A stretch of DNA of 64,000 nt from JAEYFP01 sp964579795 (GCA_964579795.1 CAZOHM010000005.1:33826-97825), one strand, 5' to 3'; positions 42,332 to 52,225 are shown, counted from the stretch's first letter. Numbers and translations: made by a program. The notes: a model not told the origin generated them from the letters alone.

Positions 42332-45300
42332 TTAATCATCGAGCTCTTTGTCGATCAAATTCACACTAACAAGTGCTGACACACCCTTTTCCTGCATAGT
42401 AATACCATATAATCTGTCAGCCTGTTCCATCGTTCCACGACGATGTGTTATTACAATAAACTGCGTGTGTTTCGTAAGCTTGTGTAAATATCCAGCAAAT
42501 CTTCCAACATTCGATTCATCAAGAGCTGCCTCTATTTCATCAAGAAGGCAAAACGGTGATGGCTTAAGATTCTGAATTGCAAATAACAGCCCAATAGCAG
42601 TTAATGCTTTTTCTCCACCAGACAGCTGCATCATATTCTGTAGTTTTTTTCCTGGTGGCTGAGCAATAATTCTTATTCCTGCCTCCAGAATATCTTCATC
42701 CTCTGCAAGCTCCAGTGTTCCTTTTCCTCCCCCAAACAGCTCTTTGAATACTTTATCAAATTCCTTGGCAATTTCTCTGAATTTTTCTTCAAACTGCTTT
42801 CTCATTGCAGTGTCTAATTCATTAATGATTCCAATTAATGTCTCTTCAGCTTTAGCAAGATCATCATGTTGATTTTTTAAAAATTCATATCGTTCCATCA
42901 GGTTTTTATAATCTTCTATTGCATTTACATTTACATCACCCAGACGTCTGATTTGATCCTTTAGATTTAATATACTCTTTCTGATTGCAGAACTGTCAGT
43001 AAGATTTTCGTCACGTAACTCTGTAGCAGCAGACAATGTGATTTCATACTCGCTCCACATATAATTCACCTGTGAAACCTGAGCTTCCTCCAAATGTTCT
43101 CTTTGAGAATTAATTCTAAATACTTCTTTGTCAAGTGATGAAATCTTTTCAGATAGTTCCTCACGCTTTGTAAAGAAATTCTTTTGCCTTGATGAAAACT
43201 CTTCTTTCTCAGCAATTGCCTTATTCAGAGCATCTGCATTGTCATCTGTTGAAGTATCAGATGCTTCAATTGTTTTCTGAATTTCAAGTATATTTTCCTG
43301 TTTAACAATAATATCCTTTTGCGCCTGTTCAAGTCTGGTTGTTATTTCTGCCATTTCCTCATTCAAGCTTAAACTTTCAGACTTAATACGAGACAGATTC
43401 TGTTGTAAAAAGTCTTGCTTCTGTTTGAAATTAGAAACCTCCAGGTCAAAATCTGTCACCTTCAAAACCTGTTTTGATTCCTCATCACGCAGGCTGTCCA
43501 GTTCTTTTCCATATCCTGAAATCTGCTGTTCCAAATCCTTTTCACGTTGTTCAGATGCAGCAAGTTCAGTTTTTATCTGCTCTTTATTTCCTTTAATATC
43601 TACAATTTGCTGCTCAATTTCTTTGTTTTCAAGTTCCAGTGCCTGATATCCATCTGTAGTCTCTGTTTTCTTTTCCAGTGCCTGATTTACATTCAGCTGT
43701 GCAGTATTCTGCTTAATATACTGCTCCTGCTGTAATGCCTTGAGTTCTTCCATTTCTGTCCTGATTTTCGTACGTTTATCCTTTGTTGTCTCAATATCAT
43801 TCATGATATCATCCAACTTTTTCAGACTTTTCTTTACGATTTCTTCAAGTTCTTCTATTTCTCTGCGTCTGCCAAGCAGATTACTTGCATTTTTAAAAGC
43901 ACCACCAGCAAGTGCTCCTCCGGGAGTCAGATATTCTCCTTCAAGTGTTACAATTCTTAATAAGTAATTGTATTTTTTTGCCATGGCAAGTGCATGTTCC
44001 ACCTGATCAACAACAATAATTGCTCCAAGAAGCTGTCCAACTACATCACTGTACTTTACGTCTGCATGAACAAGCTCAGACGCCATTCCTATAAAGCCAA
44101 CTTCCTTTCTAACCTCAGGCTTATTGAACTCGCCGCGATCTTTAACACTGGTAAGTGGCAGAAATGTTGCACGACCACATTTATTCTCTTTAAGAAATCT
44201 GATCATTTTCTTAGCTACCTGCTCATCAGCAGTTACAATATTCTGAATATTACCACCCAGTGCTGTTTCTATTGCAGTCTCATATTTCTTGTCAACAGTA
44301 ATAATATCTGCAACAACACCTATCAGACCCTTTTCTTCTTCCTTTTGTTCCATAACACGGCGAATGCTTCCACCATATCCATCATAACGTTCGGTAATAT
44401 TTTTCAAAGCATCCAGTCTTGACTTTTCTTTATGATAATTAATCTGCCCATCTCCCAGTTGCTTATCTTTATCTTCAAGACTCTTTTTTATTTCTGCCAG
44501 CTGTTCTTCAAGAACTTCCTTTTTCTCATCTGACTGCAGAATACTCTGACTTACCTGATTCAATTCTTCATACAGTTTGGTAATCAACGCCTCTTGCTCC
44601 GCTTCATCCGACTTAGCACGTAGCAGTCTTGACTGCAGTTCTGCCTTTCGAATGTTTATCTGCTCAAGCATTGTGTCATATCGTCCAAGCTTTGTTTTAA
44701 TTGTTGCACGTTCATTCAATGTCCCAATAATTTCATTTTTATCCTGTTCAACACCGGAATTAAGTGCAGCAATCTTATTTTGCACATCAGAAAGAAGACC
44801 TTTGGATTCTTCTCTCACTTTTAGTAGTTCATCCACCTGTCTGTCTAATTCGGATTTATCGTTATTAATTCTATCATGTTCATTCTGCTTTGCTGCAATA
44901 TTTGCTTCAAGCATTTCTTTTCGTTCCAAATAATGCTCATTATTATTTTGGTCAGAATTGATTTTTTCTTTTAATACTTTTATTTCACTCTCTAATTTTT
45001 CTTTTAAAAGACTGTTATCCGAAAGCTGTTTACGTTTTTCTTCAATTTGGGCATCCAGTTGTTCAAGCTTTTCCTCAATGCTAGAATAGTCTTCTTTGAT
45101 TCGTTCATATTGACTCTTTGTATCATTTAAATCATTATCAGCAATTTTGAACTTTTCATCATATTTTTCAAGCTCACGTCTGGATCGTTCTGACTCAAGA
45201 AGGAACATATTTACATCAAGTCTTTTTAATTCATCCTTCTTTTTCAAGTATTCTTTGGCAATCTCTGACTGCTTTTCCAATGGTCCTGTCTGTTTCTCAA

Positions 45301-45892
45301 GTTCTGATAAAATATCATTGACACGAACTAGATTTGCCCGTTCTTCTTCCAGCTTCTTAATTGCAGTATCTTTCCTTCTTTTAAACTTAACAATACCTGC
45401 AGCCTCGTCAAAGAGTTCTCGTCTTTCTTCAGGCTTTCCGCTTAATATTTTATCAATCTGTCCCTGTCCGATAATGGAGTATCCCTCTTTACCAATACCA
45501 GTATCATAGAACATCTCATAGATATCCTTTAAACGGCATGGTGCACCATTAATAAGATATTCACTTTCTCCCGAACGGTATACACGTCTTGAAACCGTAA
45601 CTTCTTCAAAATCAACAGCCAGTTTATGGTCGGAATTATCCAGTGTAATAGACACATATGCATAACCCATTGGTTTTCGTGCTTCTGTTCCCGAGAAAAT
45701 GACATCCTGCATGCTTGCGCCACGAAGCTGCTTTACACGCTGTTCACCAAGAACCCAGCGTACAGCATCAGCAACATTACTTTTTCCGCTTCCATTAGGT
45801 CCTACAATTCCAGTGATTCCATTATGAAACTGAAAAGTAATCTTATTTGCAAAAGACTTGAATCCGTGTACTTCAATACTCTTTAAATACAT
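42332..45892 (-). CDS. smc: Chromosome segregation protein SMC
   Basis: 1186 residues, normal for bacterial SMC. Head Walker A GPNGSGKSNV near residue 32, two long coiled coils (about 170-500 and 670-1010), hinge (about 500-670, with TPGGALAGGAF near its end), signature LSGGEKAL and Walker B CLLDEIEAALDE near the C-terminus. Forms the condensin-like complex with ScpA/ScpB, which are not in the window. The ATG at 45890-45892 is preferred because the longer reading overlaps rnc; it lies 7 nt after the rnc stop. Confidence 0.97.
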   Translation of the reverse strand: MYLKSIEVHGFKSFANKITFQFHNGITGIVGPNGSGKSNVADAVRWVLGEQRVKQLRGASMQDVIFSGTEARKPMGYAYVSITLDNSDHKLAVDFEEVTVSRRVYRSGESEYLINGAPCRLKDIYEMFYDTGIGKEGYSIIGQGQIDKILSGKPEERRELFDEAAGIVKFKRRKDTAIKKLEEERANLVRVNDILSELEKQTGPLEKQSEIAKEYLKKKDELKRLDVNMFLLESERSRRELEKYDEKFKIADNDLNDTKSQYERIKEDYSSIEEKLEQLDAQIEEKRKQLSDNSLLKEKLESEIKVLKEKINSDQNNNEHYLERKEMLEANIAAKQNEHDRINNDKSELDRQVDELLKVREESKGLLSDVQNKIAALNSGVEQDKNEIIGTLNERATIKTKLGRYDTMLEQINIRKAELQSRLLRAKSDEAEQEALITKLYEELNQVSQSILQSDEKKEVLEEQLAEIKKSLEDKDKQLGDGQINYHKEKSRLDALKNITERYDGYGGSIRRVMEQKEEEKGLIGVVADIITVDKKYETAIETALGGNIQNIVTADEQVAKKMIRFLKENKCGRATFLPLTSVKDRGEFNKPEVRKEVGFIGMASELVHADVKYSDVVGQLLGAIIVVDQVEHALAMAKKYNYLLRIVTLEGEYLTPGGALAGGAFKNASNLLGRRREIEELEEIVKKSLKKLDDIMNDIETTKDKRTKIRTEMEELKALQQEQYIKQNTAQLNVNQALEKKTETTDGYQALELENKEIEQQIVDIKGNKEQIKTELAASEQREKDLEQQISGYGKELDSLRDEESKQVLKVTDFDLEVSNFKQKQDFLQQNLSRIKSESLSLNEEMAEITTRLEQAQKDIIVKQENILEIQKTIEASDTSTDDNADALNKAIAEKEEFSSRQKNFFTKREELSEKISSLDKEVFRINSQREHLEEAQVSQVNYMWSEYEITLSAATELRDENLTDSSAIRKSILNLKDQIRRLGDVNVNAIEDYKNLMERYEFLKNQHDDLAKAEETLIGIINELDTAMRKQFEEKFREIAKEFDKVFKELFGGGKGTLELAEDEDILEAGIRIIAQPPGKKLQNMMQLSGGEKALTAIGLLFAIQNLKPSPFCLLDEIEAALDESNVGRFAGYLHKLTKHTQFIVITHRRGTMEQADRLYGITMQEKGVSALVSVNLIDKELDD

Positions 45893-45899
45893 CCACTTA

Positions 45900-46598
45900 T
45901 TACTCCCTGTCCTCAATATGTAGGTTTTTCAGAACAGCAAAAGCTGCCTGCTGTTCCGCATTCTTTTTGGTTCGTCCAATTCCATCTGACACAACTTTTC
46001 CATCCAATAAAGCATTCACTTTATACTGTCGATCATGTGCCGGACCCATCTCTTCAATCAACTCATAGCTTAGCTTTTTAGCATGCTCCTGTGCATATTC
46101 CTGCAAAATGGTTTTGCTGTCTGTAAATTCTATCTTATGTTCCATATCGCACAGCACATATTTTTCAATAAAGCTTTTGGCGTGTTCAAAGCCTCCGTCG
46201 AGAAAAATTGCGCCAATAATTGCCTCAAACACATCAGAAATAATCGAATCCCGCATTCTTCCGCCAGTCTGTTCTTCTCCTTTTCCTAGTAAAAGATACT
46301 CGCCAAGAGAAAAACTCTTTGCACAATAAGCAAGAGTAGGTTCACAAACAAGACTTGCACGTGTTTTAGTCATATTGCCCTCATGCATGCCAGGATTATT
46401 GCGATAAAGGAACTCACTGACTGTCAGCTCCAAAACTGCATCACCCAAAAATTCCAGACGCTCATAATTATCTGTCTTATTTAGTTTTAATTCATTTGAA
46501 AACGAGCTGTGTGTCAGTGCAAGCTTCAATAGCTCTTGATTTCTGAACACATATCCAATTTTTGTCTCTAATTCTTGATATCCAGTAATCTTATTCAT
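45900..46598 (-). CDS. rnc: Ribonuclease III
   Basis: 232 residues: catalytic domain (1-155) with the signature ERLEFLGDAVLEL near residue 45 and the second acidic set in DVFEAIIGAIFLD, then a double-stranded RNA-binding domain (about 160-228). Cuts rRNA precursors and structured RNAs. First gene before smc, 7 nt apart. Confidence 0.97.
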   Translation of the reverse strand: MNKITGYQELETKIGYVFRNQELLKLALTHSSFSNELKLNKTDNYERLEFLGDAVLELTVSEFLYRNNPGMHEGNMTKTRASLVCEPTLAYCAKSFSLGEYLLLGKGEEQTGGRMRDSIISDVFEAIIGAIFLDGGFEHAKSFIEKYVLCDMEHKIEFTDSKTILQEYAQEHAKKLSYELIEEMGPAHDRQYKVNALLDGKVVSDGIGRTKKNAEQQAAFAVLKNLHIEDRE

Positions 46599-46639
46599 TT
46601 AATCTCTTTTCTTATCATAACAATATGTCTAAACTAAAA

Positions 46640-46680
46640 CAGAGGCTCGAAAAACCAACGGTCCTTCGAGCTCGCATGAA
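46640..46680 (-). terminator. Possible terminator between acpP and rnc
   Basis: Hairpin GAGCTCGAAGG paired with TTCGAGCC around ACCGTTGG (minus strand), followed by CTCTGTTTTAG. The stem has internal mismatches, so it may terminate only partially or separate the lipid genes from rnc-smc-ftsY. Confidence 0.45.
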
Positions 46681-46702
46681 ACTTGGTGTTCAACTAAGTA
46701 TA

Positions 46703-46933
46703 TCAGCTTAAGGCATTTTTAATCTGTTCAACAGCATCGCCTACTGAAACAATATTTTCTGCTTCATCTGTAGATATCTCTACGTCGAACTCTTCTTCAA
46801 TTCCCATAATTATTTGAAAAATATCCAGTGAATCGGCTCCAAGGTCATCAACAAACTTTGTCTCCAACGTCACCTCATCCTCATCAACATTTAACACCTC
46901 TGCGATAATCTTCTTTAACTTTTCAAACTCCAT
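46703..46933 (-). CDS. acpP: Acyl carrier protein
   Basis: 76 residues, acidic. Phosphopantetheine attachment Ser in GADSLD (residue 36). Carries growing acyl chains in fatty-acid synthesis. Sits 16 nt after plsX, whose enzyme uses acyl-ACP. Distinct from the DltC-like carrier at 35.4 kb. Confidence 0.95.
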   Translation of the reverse strand: MEFEKLKKIIAEVLNVDEDEVTLETKFVDDLGADSLDIFQIIMGIEEEFDVEISTDEAENIVSVGDAVEQIKNALS

Positions 46934-46949
46934 TGCTCTGCATCCTTTC

Positions 46950-47954
46950 CTACTCGTCTTTCATATTTATCTTTTCATTTATTTTATTATTAATTTGCTG
47001 TTCTTTAAATGTTACACACTGTATGACTGAATTTGCAATTTCTTTTCGTGTGGAACTTCCATGTGTCTTAACAACCAATCCATTTAATCCAAGTAAAGGC
47101 GCTCCTCCATATTCAGAAGCATCAAATTTCTTCATGCTCTGCTTCAATGCCGGTTTAATTAACAGGGCACCTATCTTACTACGCAGATTTGTCATCATTC
47201 CCTGCTTTATCGTCTTAATCAGCGTAGATCCTACACCCTCATATAGCTTTAGGATTACATTTCCGACAAACGCTTCGCATACAACTACATCAGCCAATCC
47301 CTTCGGAATATCTCTTGCCTCTATGCTTCCAATAAAATTAATGTCAGGACAATTTTTCAGAAGTGGATAAGTCTCTTTTACGAGCATATTTCCCTTTTCT
47401 TCTTCTGCTCCAATATTGACAATTGCTACCTTAGGATTCTTCTTTCCAATTACATATTCCATATATACGGAACCCATTTTTGAAAATTGAACAAGGTGTG
47501 AAGCACGTGCATCAACATTTGCCCCACAGTCAATTAAAAGAGCAACTCCATTTTCAGTAGGGATAAGAGGTGCCAGCGGTGGTCTTTCTACACCTTTAAT
47601 TCTGCCAACAATAAACTGACCGCCAACAAGAACTGCTCCTGAACTGCCTGCTGAAACAAATGCATCACATGTACCATCCTTTACAAGAGAAAGCCCTTTC
47701 ACGATTGACGAATCCTTTTTTTTGCGAATTGCCATAACAGGTGCTTCACCTGTTTCAATTATTTCCTGTGCATCCACAATTTCTAATCTGTCTGTATTAT
47801 AATTACTGTTTTTAAGTTCTGCCTGGATTAATTCCTGTTTCCCACACAAGTAAATCTTAATATCTTCCCGTAATGCAAGGGCATCCAACGCACCTGCTAT
47901 CATTTCCTTTGGTGCATTATCGCCACCCATTGCATCCAATGCAACATTAACCAT
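46950..47954 (-). CDS. plsX: Phosphate acyltransferase PlsX
   Basis: 334 residues. Makes acyl-phosphate from acyl-ACP, the first committed step of phospholipid synthesis in Gram-positive bacteria. N-terminal DAMGGDNAP, central SAGSSGAVL and LLIDCGANVD segments identify it. The ATG at 47952-47954 is preferred because GGTAGA lies upstream; a longer reading from 47981 has no ribosome site. Lies between rpmF and acpP as in many Firmicutes. Confidence 0.96.
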   Translation of the reverse strand: MVNVALDAMGGDNAPKEMIAGALDALALREDIKIYLCGKQELIQAELKNSNYNTDRLEIVDAQEIIETGEAPVMAIRKKKDSSIVKGLSLVKDGTCDAFVSAGSSGAVLVGGQFIVGRIKGVERPPLAPLIPTENGVALLIDCGANVDARASHLVQFSKMGSVYMEYVIGKKNPKVAIVNIGAEEEKGNMLVKETYPLLKNCPDINFIGSIEARDIPKGLADVVVCEAFVGNVILKLYEGVGSTLIKTIKQGMMTNLRSKIGALLIKPALKQSMKKFDASEYGGAPLLGLNGLVVKTHGSSTRKEIANSVIQCVTFKEQQINNKINEKINMKDE

Positions 47955-48082
47955 ATTCTCTACCTGCCTTACCTTACCCATGCAACTTTTTCATTCGAAT
48001 TTACACTCTATAAATTACTATACAAGACATCATAGTAAAAATCAATCACTTTTTTCCCATATTTTCAAGCATGATTTGGGCA

Positions 48083-48108
48083 AAAAAAAAGATGCACAAT
48101 GCATCTTT
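48083..48108 (-). terminator. Terminator after rpmF
   Basis: 9-bp stem AAAGATGCA/TGCATCTTT with a 3-nt loop and nine Ts on the minus strand, 9 nt past the rpmF stop. It should limit read-through from the strong rpmF promoter into plsX. Confidence 0.85.
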
Positions 48109-48116
48109 CTCTTTCA

Positions 48117-48296
48117 TTAATCAGCTTTAATAATTTCTTTCTTGTTATAAGAACCACATGCCTTACATACTCTATGTGGCATCATCAGCTCGCCGCATTT
48201 ACTGCACTTTACTAAAGTAGGAGCACTCATTTTCCAGTTTGCTCTTCTCTTGTCTCTTCTACCTTTAGAAGACTTATTTTTTGGACAAATAGACAT
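48117..48296 (-). CDS. rpmF: 50S ribosomal protein L32
   Basis: 59 residues, encoded on the minus strand and easily missed because it is short. Sequence begins MSICPKNKSSKGRRDKRRA and carries two zinc-binding Cys pairs, CSKC at residues 31-34 and CKAC at 44-47. This is the zinc-containing form of L32. AAGGAGG lies 6-7 nt upstream of the ATG. A perfect sigma-A promoter and a strong terminator flank the gene, fitting the high expression of a ribosomal protein. Confidence 0.96.
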   Translation of the reverse strand: MSICPKNKSSKGRRDKRRANWKMSAPTLVKCSKCGELMMPHRVCKACGSYNKKEIIKAD

Positions 48297-48376
48297 CGTT
48301 ACACCTCCTTATGCTTCCTGTATATTGTAACTTAATCGCTACGCAGTAACGATATTAATCGTTTCACACTTGATTA

Positions 48377-48405
48377 ATTATACAGAGGCAATATCACTTT
48401 GTCAA
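48377..48405 (-). promoter_or_regulatory. Consensus sigma-A promoter of rpmF
   Basis: Perfect TTGACA (48400-48405) and TATAAT (48377-48382) with a 17-bp spacer. The 75-nt leader contains a direct repeat CGATTAA (two copies 23 nt apart) of unknown meaning. Confidence 0.93.
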
Positions 48406-48430
48406 CAGATTTCTAAAAAAATTCTATTTT

Positions 48431-49432
48431 CTAAACAAGCTGTGCCTGAACAGCCGTTAATGCTACAACACCAACAATGTCTTCAGCCGAACAGCCTCTT
48501 GACAAATCATTCACCGGTCTGGAAAGCCCCTGTAACATTGGACCATATGCTTCTGCTTTTCCAAGCCTTTGTACAAGCTTATATCCAATATTTCCACAAT
48601 CAAGATTCGGAAAAATCAATACATTTGCTTTTCCGGCAATTTCACTTTCAGGTGCTTTTGAACGTGCTACAGAAGGTACTAATGCTGCATCCGGCTGCAA
48701 TTCACCATCCAATGCCAAATGAGGATATCTTTGACGTGCAATCTCAGTAGCCTCCACAACCTTATCTACAAGTGGATGCTTTGCACTGCCCTTAGTGGAA
48801 TGAGAAAGCATGGCAACAATCGGCTTCGCTCCAATCAGATTTGTAAAACTCTTCGCTGATGAATTGGCGATACTGGCAAGCTCATCTGCATTTGGATCCT
48901 GATTTAATCCACAATCTGCAAAAAGAAATGTTCCATTTGCCCCATACTCGCAGTCCGGCACATCTAAAATAAAGAAACCAGAAACAAGATCTACACCGGG
49001 TGCTGTCTTCAATATTTGTAAAGACGGACGAAGTACATCCGCTGTTGCATGACAGGCTCCTGCGACCATACCATCTGCATCCTGCATTTTAACCATCATA
49101 ACACCAAACATCAAGTAATCAGAAAGTAATCGTTCTCTTGCCTTTTCAGGTGTCATGCCTTTGGATTTTCTAAGTTCATACAGTTTATCTATATACAAAT
49201 CGAGCTTATCCGTATTTTCAGGATCAATAACTGTAACCTTTTCCAAATCAAGTTCAAGCCATTTTGCACCTTCCATGATTTTATCCTGTTTACCAATCAT
49301 AACAATATTTGCAATTTTTTCTTCAATAATCTTTGCGGCTGCAATTAATGTTCTCCTGTCATCAGTTTCCGGCATAACAATTGTTTTTAGGTCCTGTCTT
49401 GCCCTGTCTTTAATTGTATCTATAAATGACAT
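48431..49432 (-). CDS. pta: Phosphate acetyltransferase
   Basis: 333 residues, the short form without the regulatory N-terminal domains of E. coli Pta. Converts acetyl-CoA and phosphate to acetyl phosphate for acetate fermentation. Signatures: VMPETDDRRTL, DGMVAGACHATADVLRP, MLSHSTKGSAKHP and NVLIFPNLDCGNI. AAGGAG lies 6 nt upstream of the ATG. Acetate kinase, the usual neighbour, is absent. The stop lies 26 nt upstream of the rpmF promoter. Confidence 0.96.
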   Translation of the reverse strand: MSFIDTIKDRARQDLKTIVMPETDDRRTLIAAAKIIEEKIANIVMIGKQDKIMEGAKWLELDLEKVTVIDPENTDKLDLYIDKLYELRKSKGMTPEKARERLLSDYLMFGVMMVKMQDADGMVAGACHATADVLRPSLQILKTAPGVDLVSGFFILDVPDCEYGANGTFLFADCGLNQDPNADELASIANSSAKSFTNLIGAKPIVAMLSHSTKGSAKHPLVDKVVEATEIARQRYPHLALDGELQPDAALVPSVARSKAPESEIAGKANVLIFPNLDCGNIGYKLVQRLGKAEAYGPMLQGLSRPVNDLSRGCSAEDIVGVVALTAVQAQLV

Positions 49433-49477
49433 AATATGCTCCTTCCATATTCAAATATACTTTTTTTCTATAAAGAA

Positions 49478-49506
49478 ATTATATGACACGTACCGCATGC
49501 ATACAA
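49478..49506 (-). promoter_or_regulatory. Sigma-A promoter of pta
   Basis: TTGTAT (49501-49506) and TATAAT (49478-49483) with a 17-bp spacer on the minus strand, 45 nt before the pta start. Confidence 0.78.
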
Positions 49507-49616
49507 GAGTGAAATCCGTTTTTTTTGTGTAAAATCAAGTACAAAACGTGATTTGCATGTTAATTTTTTATCAATTATGACCATTTTGTGTATACAGTGT
49601 ACATAGTCATTTTTCA

Positions 49617-49645
49617 TTGCATGACTTCTGTAAAGAAGTTATACT
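49617..49645 (+). promoter_or_regulatory. Sigma-A promoter of tmcAL with palindromic spacer
   Basis: TTGCAT (49617-49622) and TATACT (49640-49645) with a 17-bp spacer. The spacer is almost wholly an inverted repeat, ACTTCT-GTAA-AGAAGT (49624-49639), a candidate operator or a chance palindrome. Confidence 0.7.
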
Positions 49646-49696
49646 ATATTCTGATAATATTTAATTCTCAAAAACAAGGGAATGAAAGGATTTGAT

Positions 49697-50965
49697 ATGA
49701 ATATTACTGCCATTATCGCTGAATACAATCCATTCCACAAAGGTCATCTCTATCAGCTTGAAAAAGCACGAAAAGAAACTGATGCTGATTATGTTGTGAT
49801 TGTTTTGTCAGGAAATTTTGTTCAACGCGGTGCACCAGCTATTATAAATAAATATGAGCGAACAAAAGCTGCTCTTTTGTCTGGTGCTGACCTTGTTTTG
49901 GAATTACCAGTCTATTATGCTACGTCCAGTGCAGAGTATTTTGCAATGGGTGCTGTTTCTCTTCTGGACAAACTTGGTTGTGTCAATTACTTAAGCTTTG
50001 GCAGTGAACAGGGTTCTACTAAAGTGCTAACCGATATCGCAAAAAAAACACTTCATGAAACACCTGCTTATCAAGAAAAATTGAACACTTATTTAAAACA
50101 GGGGCGAAATTATGCATACGCAAATGCCTGTGCCGTCGTTGAACAAACGGATACAAATTGCAGTATTGAAAGCATCATAAAAGAACCAAACAACATCCTT
50201 GGTATTGCATATATCAAATCAATTCTAATGTTAAACAGTACCATTACTCCACATACAATTCTTCGAAAAGGCTCCGGATATCATTCCACTGGCAATAACT
50301 CTTTTTCATCCAGTTCTGTCAGACATGCTCTAATAAAGCAGGATTCTCTTCTTTCTATTAGTAAACAGATTCCTGAACATGTTTATTCTCAACTCACTGA
50401 TGCATATCTAAAATCGTTTCCGATATTAGAAGACGATTTTTCTGATATACTCTCCTATAAACTACGTGAGCTGTTTTTTCAGTCAGCTCTGACAGGTAAT
50501 GGTAATAATTCTGCCAAATCGTTAACTGCATATGCCGATGTTTCTGATAATCTCGCCGGTCGTATTTGTGCAAGCATGAACCAGTATCACAGCTTTTCTC
50601 AGTTTTGCACACTTTTGAAATCAAAGGATTTAACAGGCACACGTATCAGCAGAGCTCTTTTGCATATTCTTCTTGATATAAAGAAAAACCGTCTTTACGA
50701 ATATACGCAAGACGGTTATATCTCTTATGCAAGGGAACTTGGTTTTAAAAAAGAAGCTGCTCCCTTATTATCTACAATCAAAAACAATTCATCAATACCG
50801 CTAATTTCCAAGCTTGCAGATGCACAAAGAATTCTCGGTGATTCAGCTACATATGATATGTTATTAGAAGATATTCACGCTTCTGAAATCTATGAACAAA
50901 TTGCATCCAGAAAATACAACCATAAATTCTGTTCAGAATACAGTCAACAAATTATTAGTTTTTAA
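49697..50965 (+). CDS. tmcAL: tRNA(Met) cytidine acetate ligase (YlbM family)
   Basis: 422 residues. Uses ATP and acetate to acetylate the wobble cytidine of elongator tRNA-Met. The nucleotidyltransferase motif EYNPFHKGHLYQ is at residues 9-20 (HxGH), followed by LSGNFVQRG and the ATSSAEYFA segment; the C-terminal half is helical. The ATG at 49697 is chosen because AAAGGA lies 6 nt upstream; an ATG five codons earlier abuts the AAGGG site. In Firmicutes this gene often neighbours rpmF, as here. Its 3' end overlaps the convergent UPF0210 gene by 11 bp. Confidence 0.92.
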   Translation: MNITAIIAEYNPFHKGHLYQLEKARKETDADYVVIVLSGNFVQRGAPAIINKYERTKAALLSGADLVLELPVYYATSSAEYFAMGAVSLLDKLGCVNYLSFGSEQGSTKVLTDIAKKTLHETPAYQEKLNTYLKQGRNYAYANACAVVEQTDTNCSIESIIKEPNNILGIAYIKSILMLNSTITPHTILRKGSGYHSTGNNSFSSSSVRHALIKQDSLLSISKQIPEHVYSQLTDAYLKSFPILEDDFSDILSYKLRELFFQSALTGNGNNSAKSLTAYADVSDNLAGRICASMNQYHSFSQFCTLLKSKDLTGTRISRALLHILLDIKKNRLYEYTQDGYISYARELGFKKEAAPLLSTIKNNSSIPLISKLADAQRILGDSATYDMLLEDIHASEIYEQIASRKYNHKFCSEYSQQIISF

Positions 50966-52215
50966 AGCTGTGTATTGGAGCCGGAATTCTTCCTGTCCGA
51001 TTTACAAATGCTTCACAGGAAAACTGGTTGACCGGCATCACTGGTGCATGTCCCAGCAAACCGCCAAATTCAACCTGATCGCCTACACCCTTTCCAATAA
51101 CAGGAATGATTCTTACTGCTGTTGTTTTCTGATTAACCATTCCAATTGCCATTTCATCTGCAATAATGCCGGAAATTGTCGTATTCTTTGTATCTCCTGG
51201 TATTGCAATCATATCCAAACCAACAGAGCACACACAGGTCATTGCCTCCAGCTTTTCAAGTGTAAGAGACCCTGCATCCACTGCATCAATCATTCCCTGG
51301 TCTTCACTTACAGGAATAAACGCTCCACTTAGACCGCCAACATAGGAAGATGCCATCACACCACCCTTTTTCACCTGGTCGTTCAATAAAGTCAATAATT
51401 CCAAAAGGAATGCCAAGTCTTTTCGACGCTTCTCCTGCAACGAGCTGACCAACACGTGTTACCTTGAATGCTGTTCTTTTAATTGTTTCACATAATACTT
51501 CAAAATTTTCTCCACGTACTTTAGAAAGTGCTGTTTTTACAACACCCGGACCACTGACACCAACATTGATAATTGCATCAGCTTCAGTAACTCCATGAAA
51601 TGCTCCGGCCATAAATGGATTGTCATCCGGTGCATTGCAAAGTACAACAAGCTTTGCACAACCAAGTGAGTCATTTTCTTTTGTAGCTTCTGCAGTCTGC
51701 TTAATAATATCTCCCATTAATCGAACTGCATCCATATTAATTCCTGTCTTAGTAGAGCCTACATTTATTGAGCTGCATACTCGATCCGTCTGTGCTAACG
51801 CCATTGGTATGGAACGAATTAAATTCTCTTCACCTCTTGTCATTCCTTTAGATACAAGAGCAGAATACCCGCCAATAAAGTTTACACCAACAACCTTCGC
51901 TGCCTCATCAAGTGTTTTTGCTACAGATGCAAAATCTTCAGGAGATTTACAAGCAGCAGAGCCAATCATTGCTATTGGTGTCACAGAAATACGTTTATTC
52001 ACAATAGGAATACCAAATTCTAATTCAATCTCTTTTCCCGTGGAGACAAGATTTTTTGCTGTTGTTGTAATTTTCTCATATATATTTTTATTCAGTTTCT
52101 CCAGATCATCAGAAATGCAATCCATAAGACTGATTCCAAGTGTAATGGTTCTGACGTCCAGATTTTCCTTCTCAATCATTTTGTTTGTTTCATTTACTTC
52201 AAATATGTTAATCAT
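50955..52215 (-). pseudogene. UPF0210 (DUF711) family gene with internal deletion and frameshift
   Basis: The N-terminal part (52215 to about 51425, VNETNKM through RLGIPFGIID) and the C-terminal part (about 51425 to 50955, LLNDQVKKGGVMASSYVGGLSG onward) are both recognisable UPF0210 but lie in different frames. About 35-40 residues of the family (normally between PFGI and ALLND, including a PTPAVGDS-like stretch) are missing at the junction. The N-terminal frame runs on to a stop at 51304. ATG chosen at 52213-52215, AAAGGAG 5 nt upstream. The family function is unknown; it is almost always paired with an ACT protein, as here. Either a recent loss in this strain or an assembly error. Confidence 0.82.
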
Positions 52216-52225
52216 TAAATCTCCT

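Noticed and set aside
43994..44422. 142-codon open frame opposite smc
   Set aside because: Lies entirely inside a full-length SMC gene, Ser/Cys-rich composition typical of reversed coding sequence.
46933..47370. 145-codon open frame opposite plsX
   Set aside because: Reverse-strand shadow of an intact plsX.
48370..48750. 126-codon open frame opposite pta
   Set aside because: It starts within the rpmF promoter and lies opposite pta; no ribosome site or family match.
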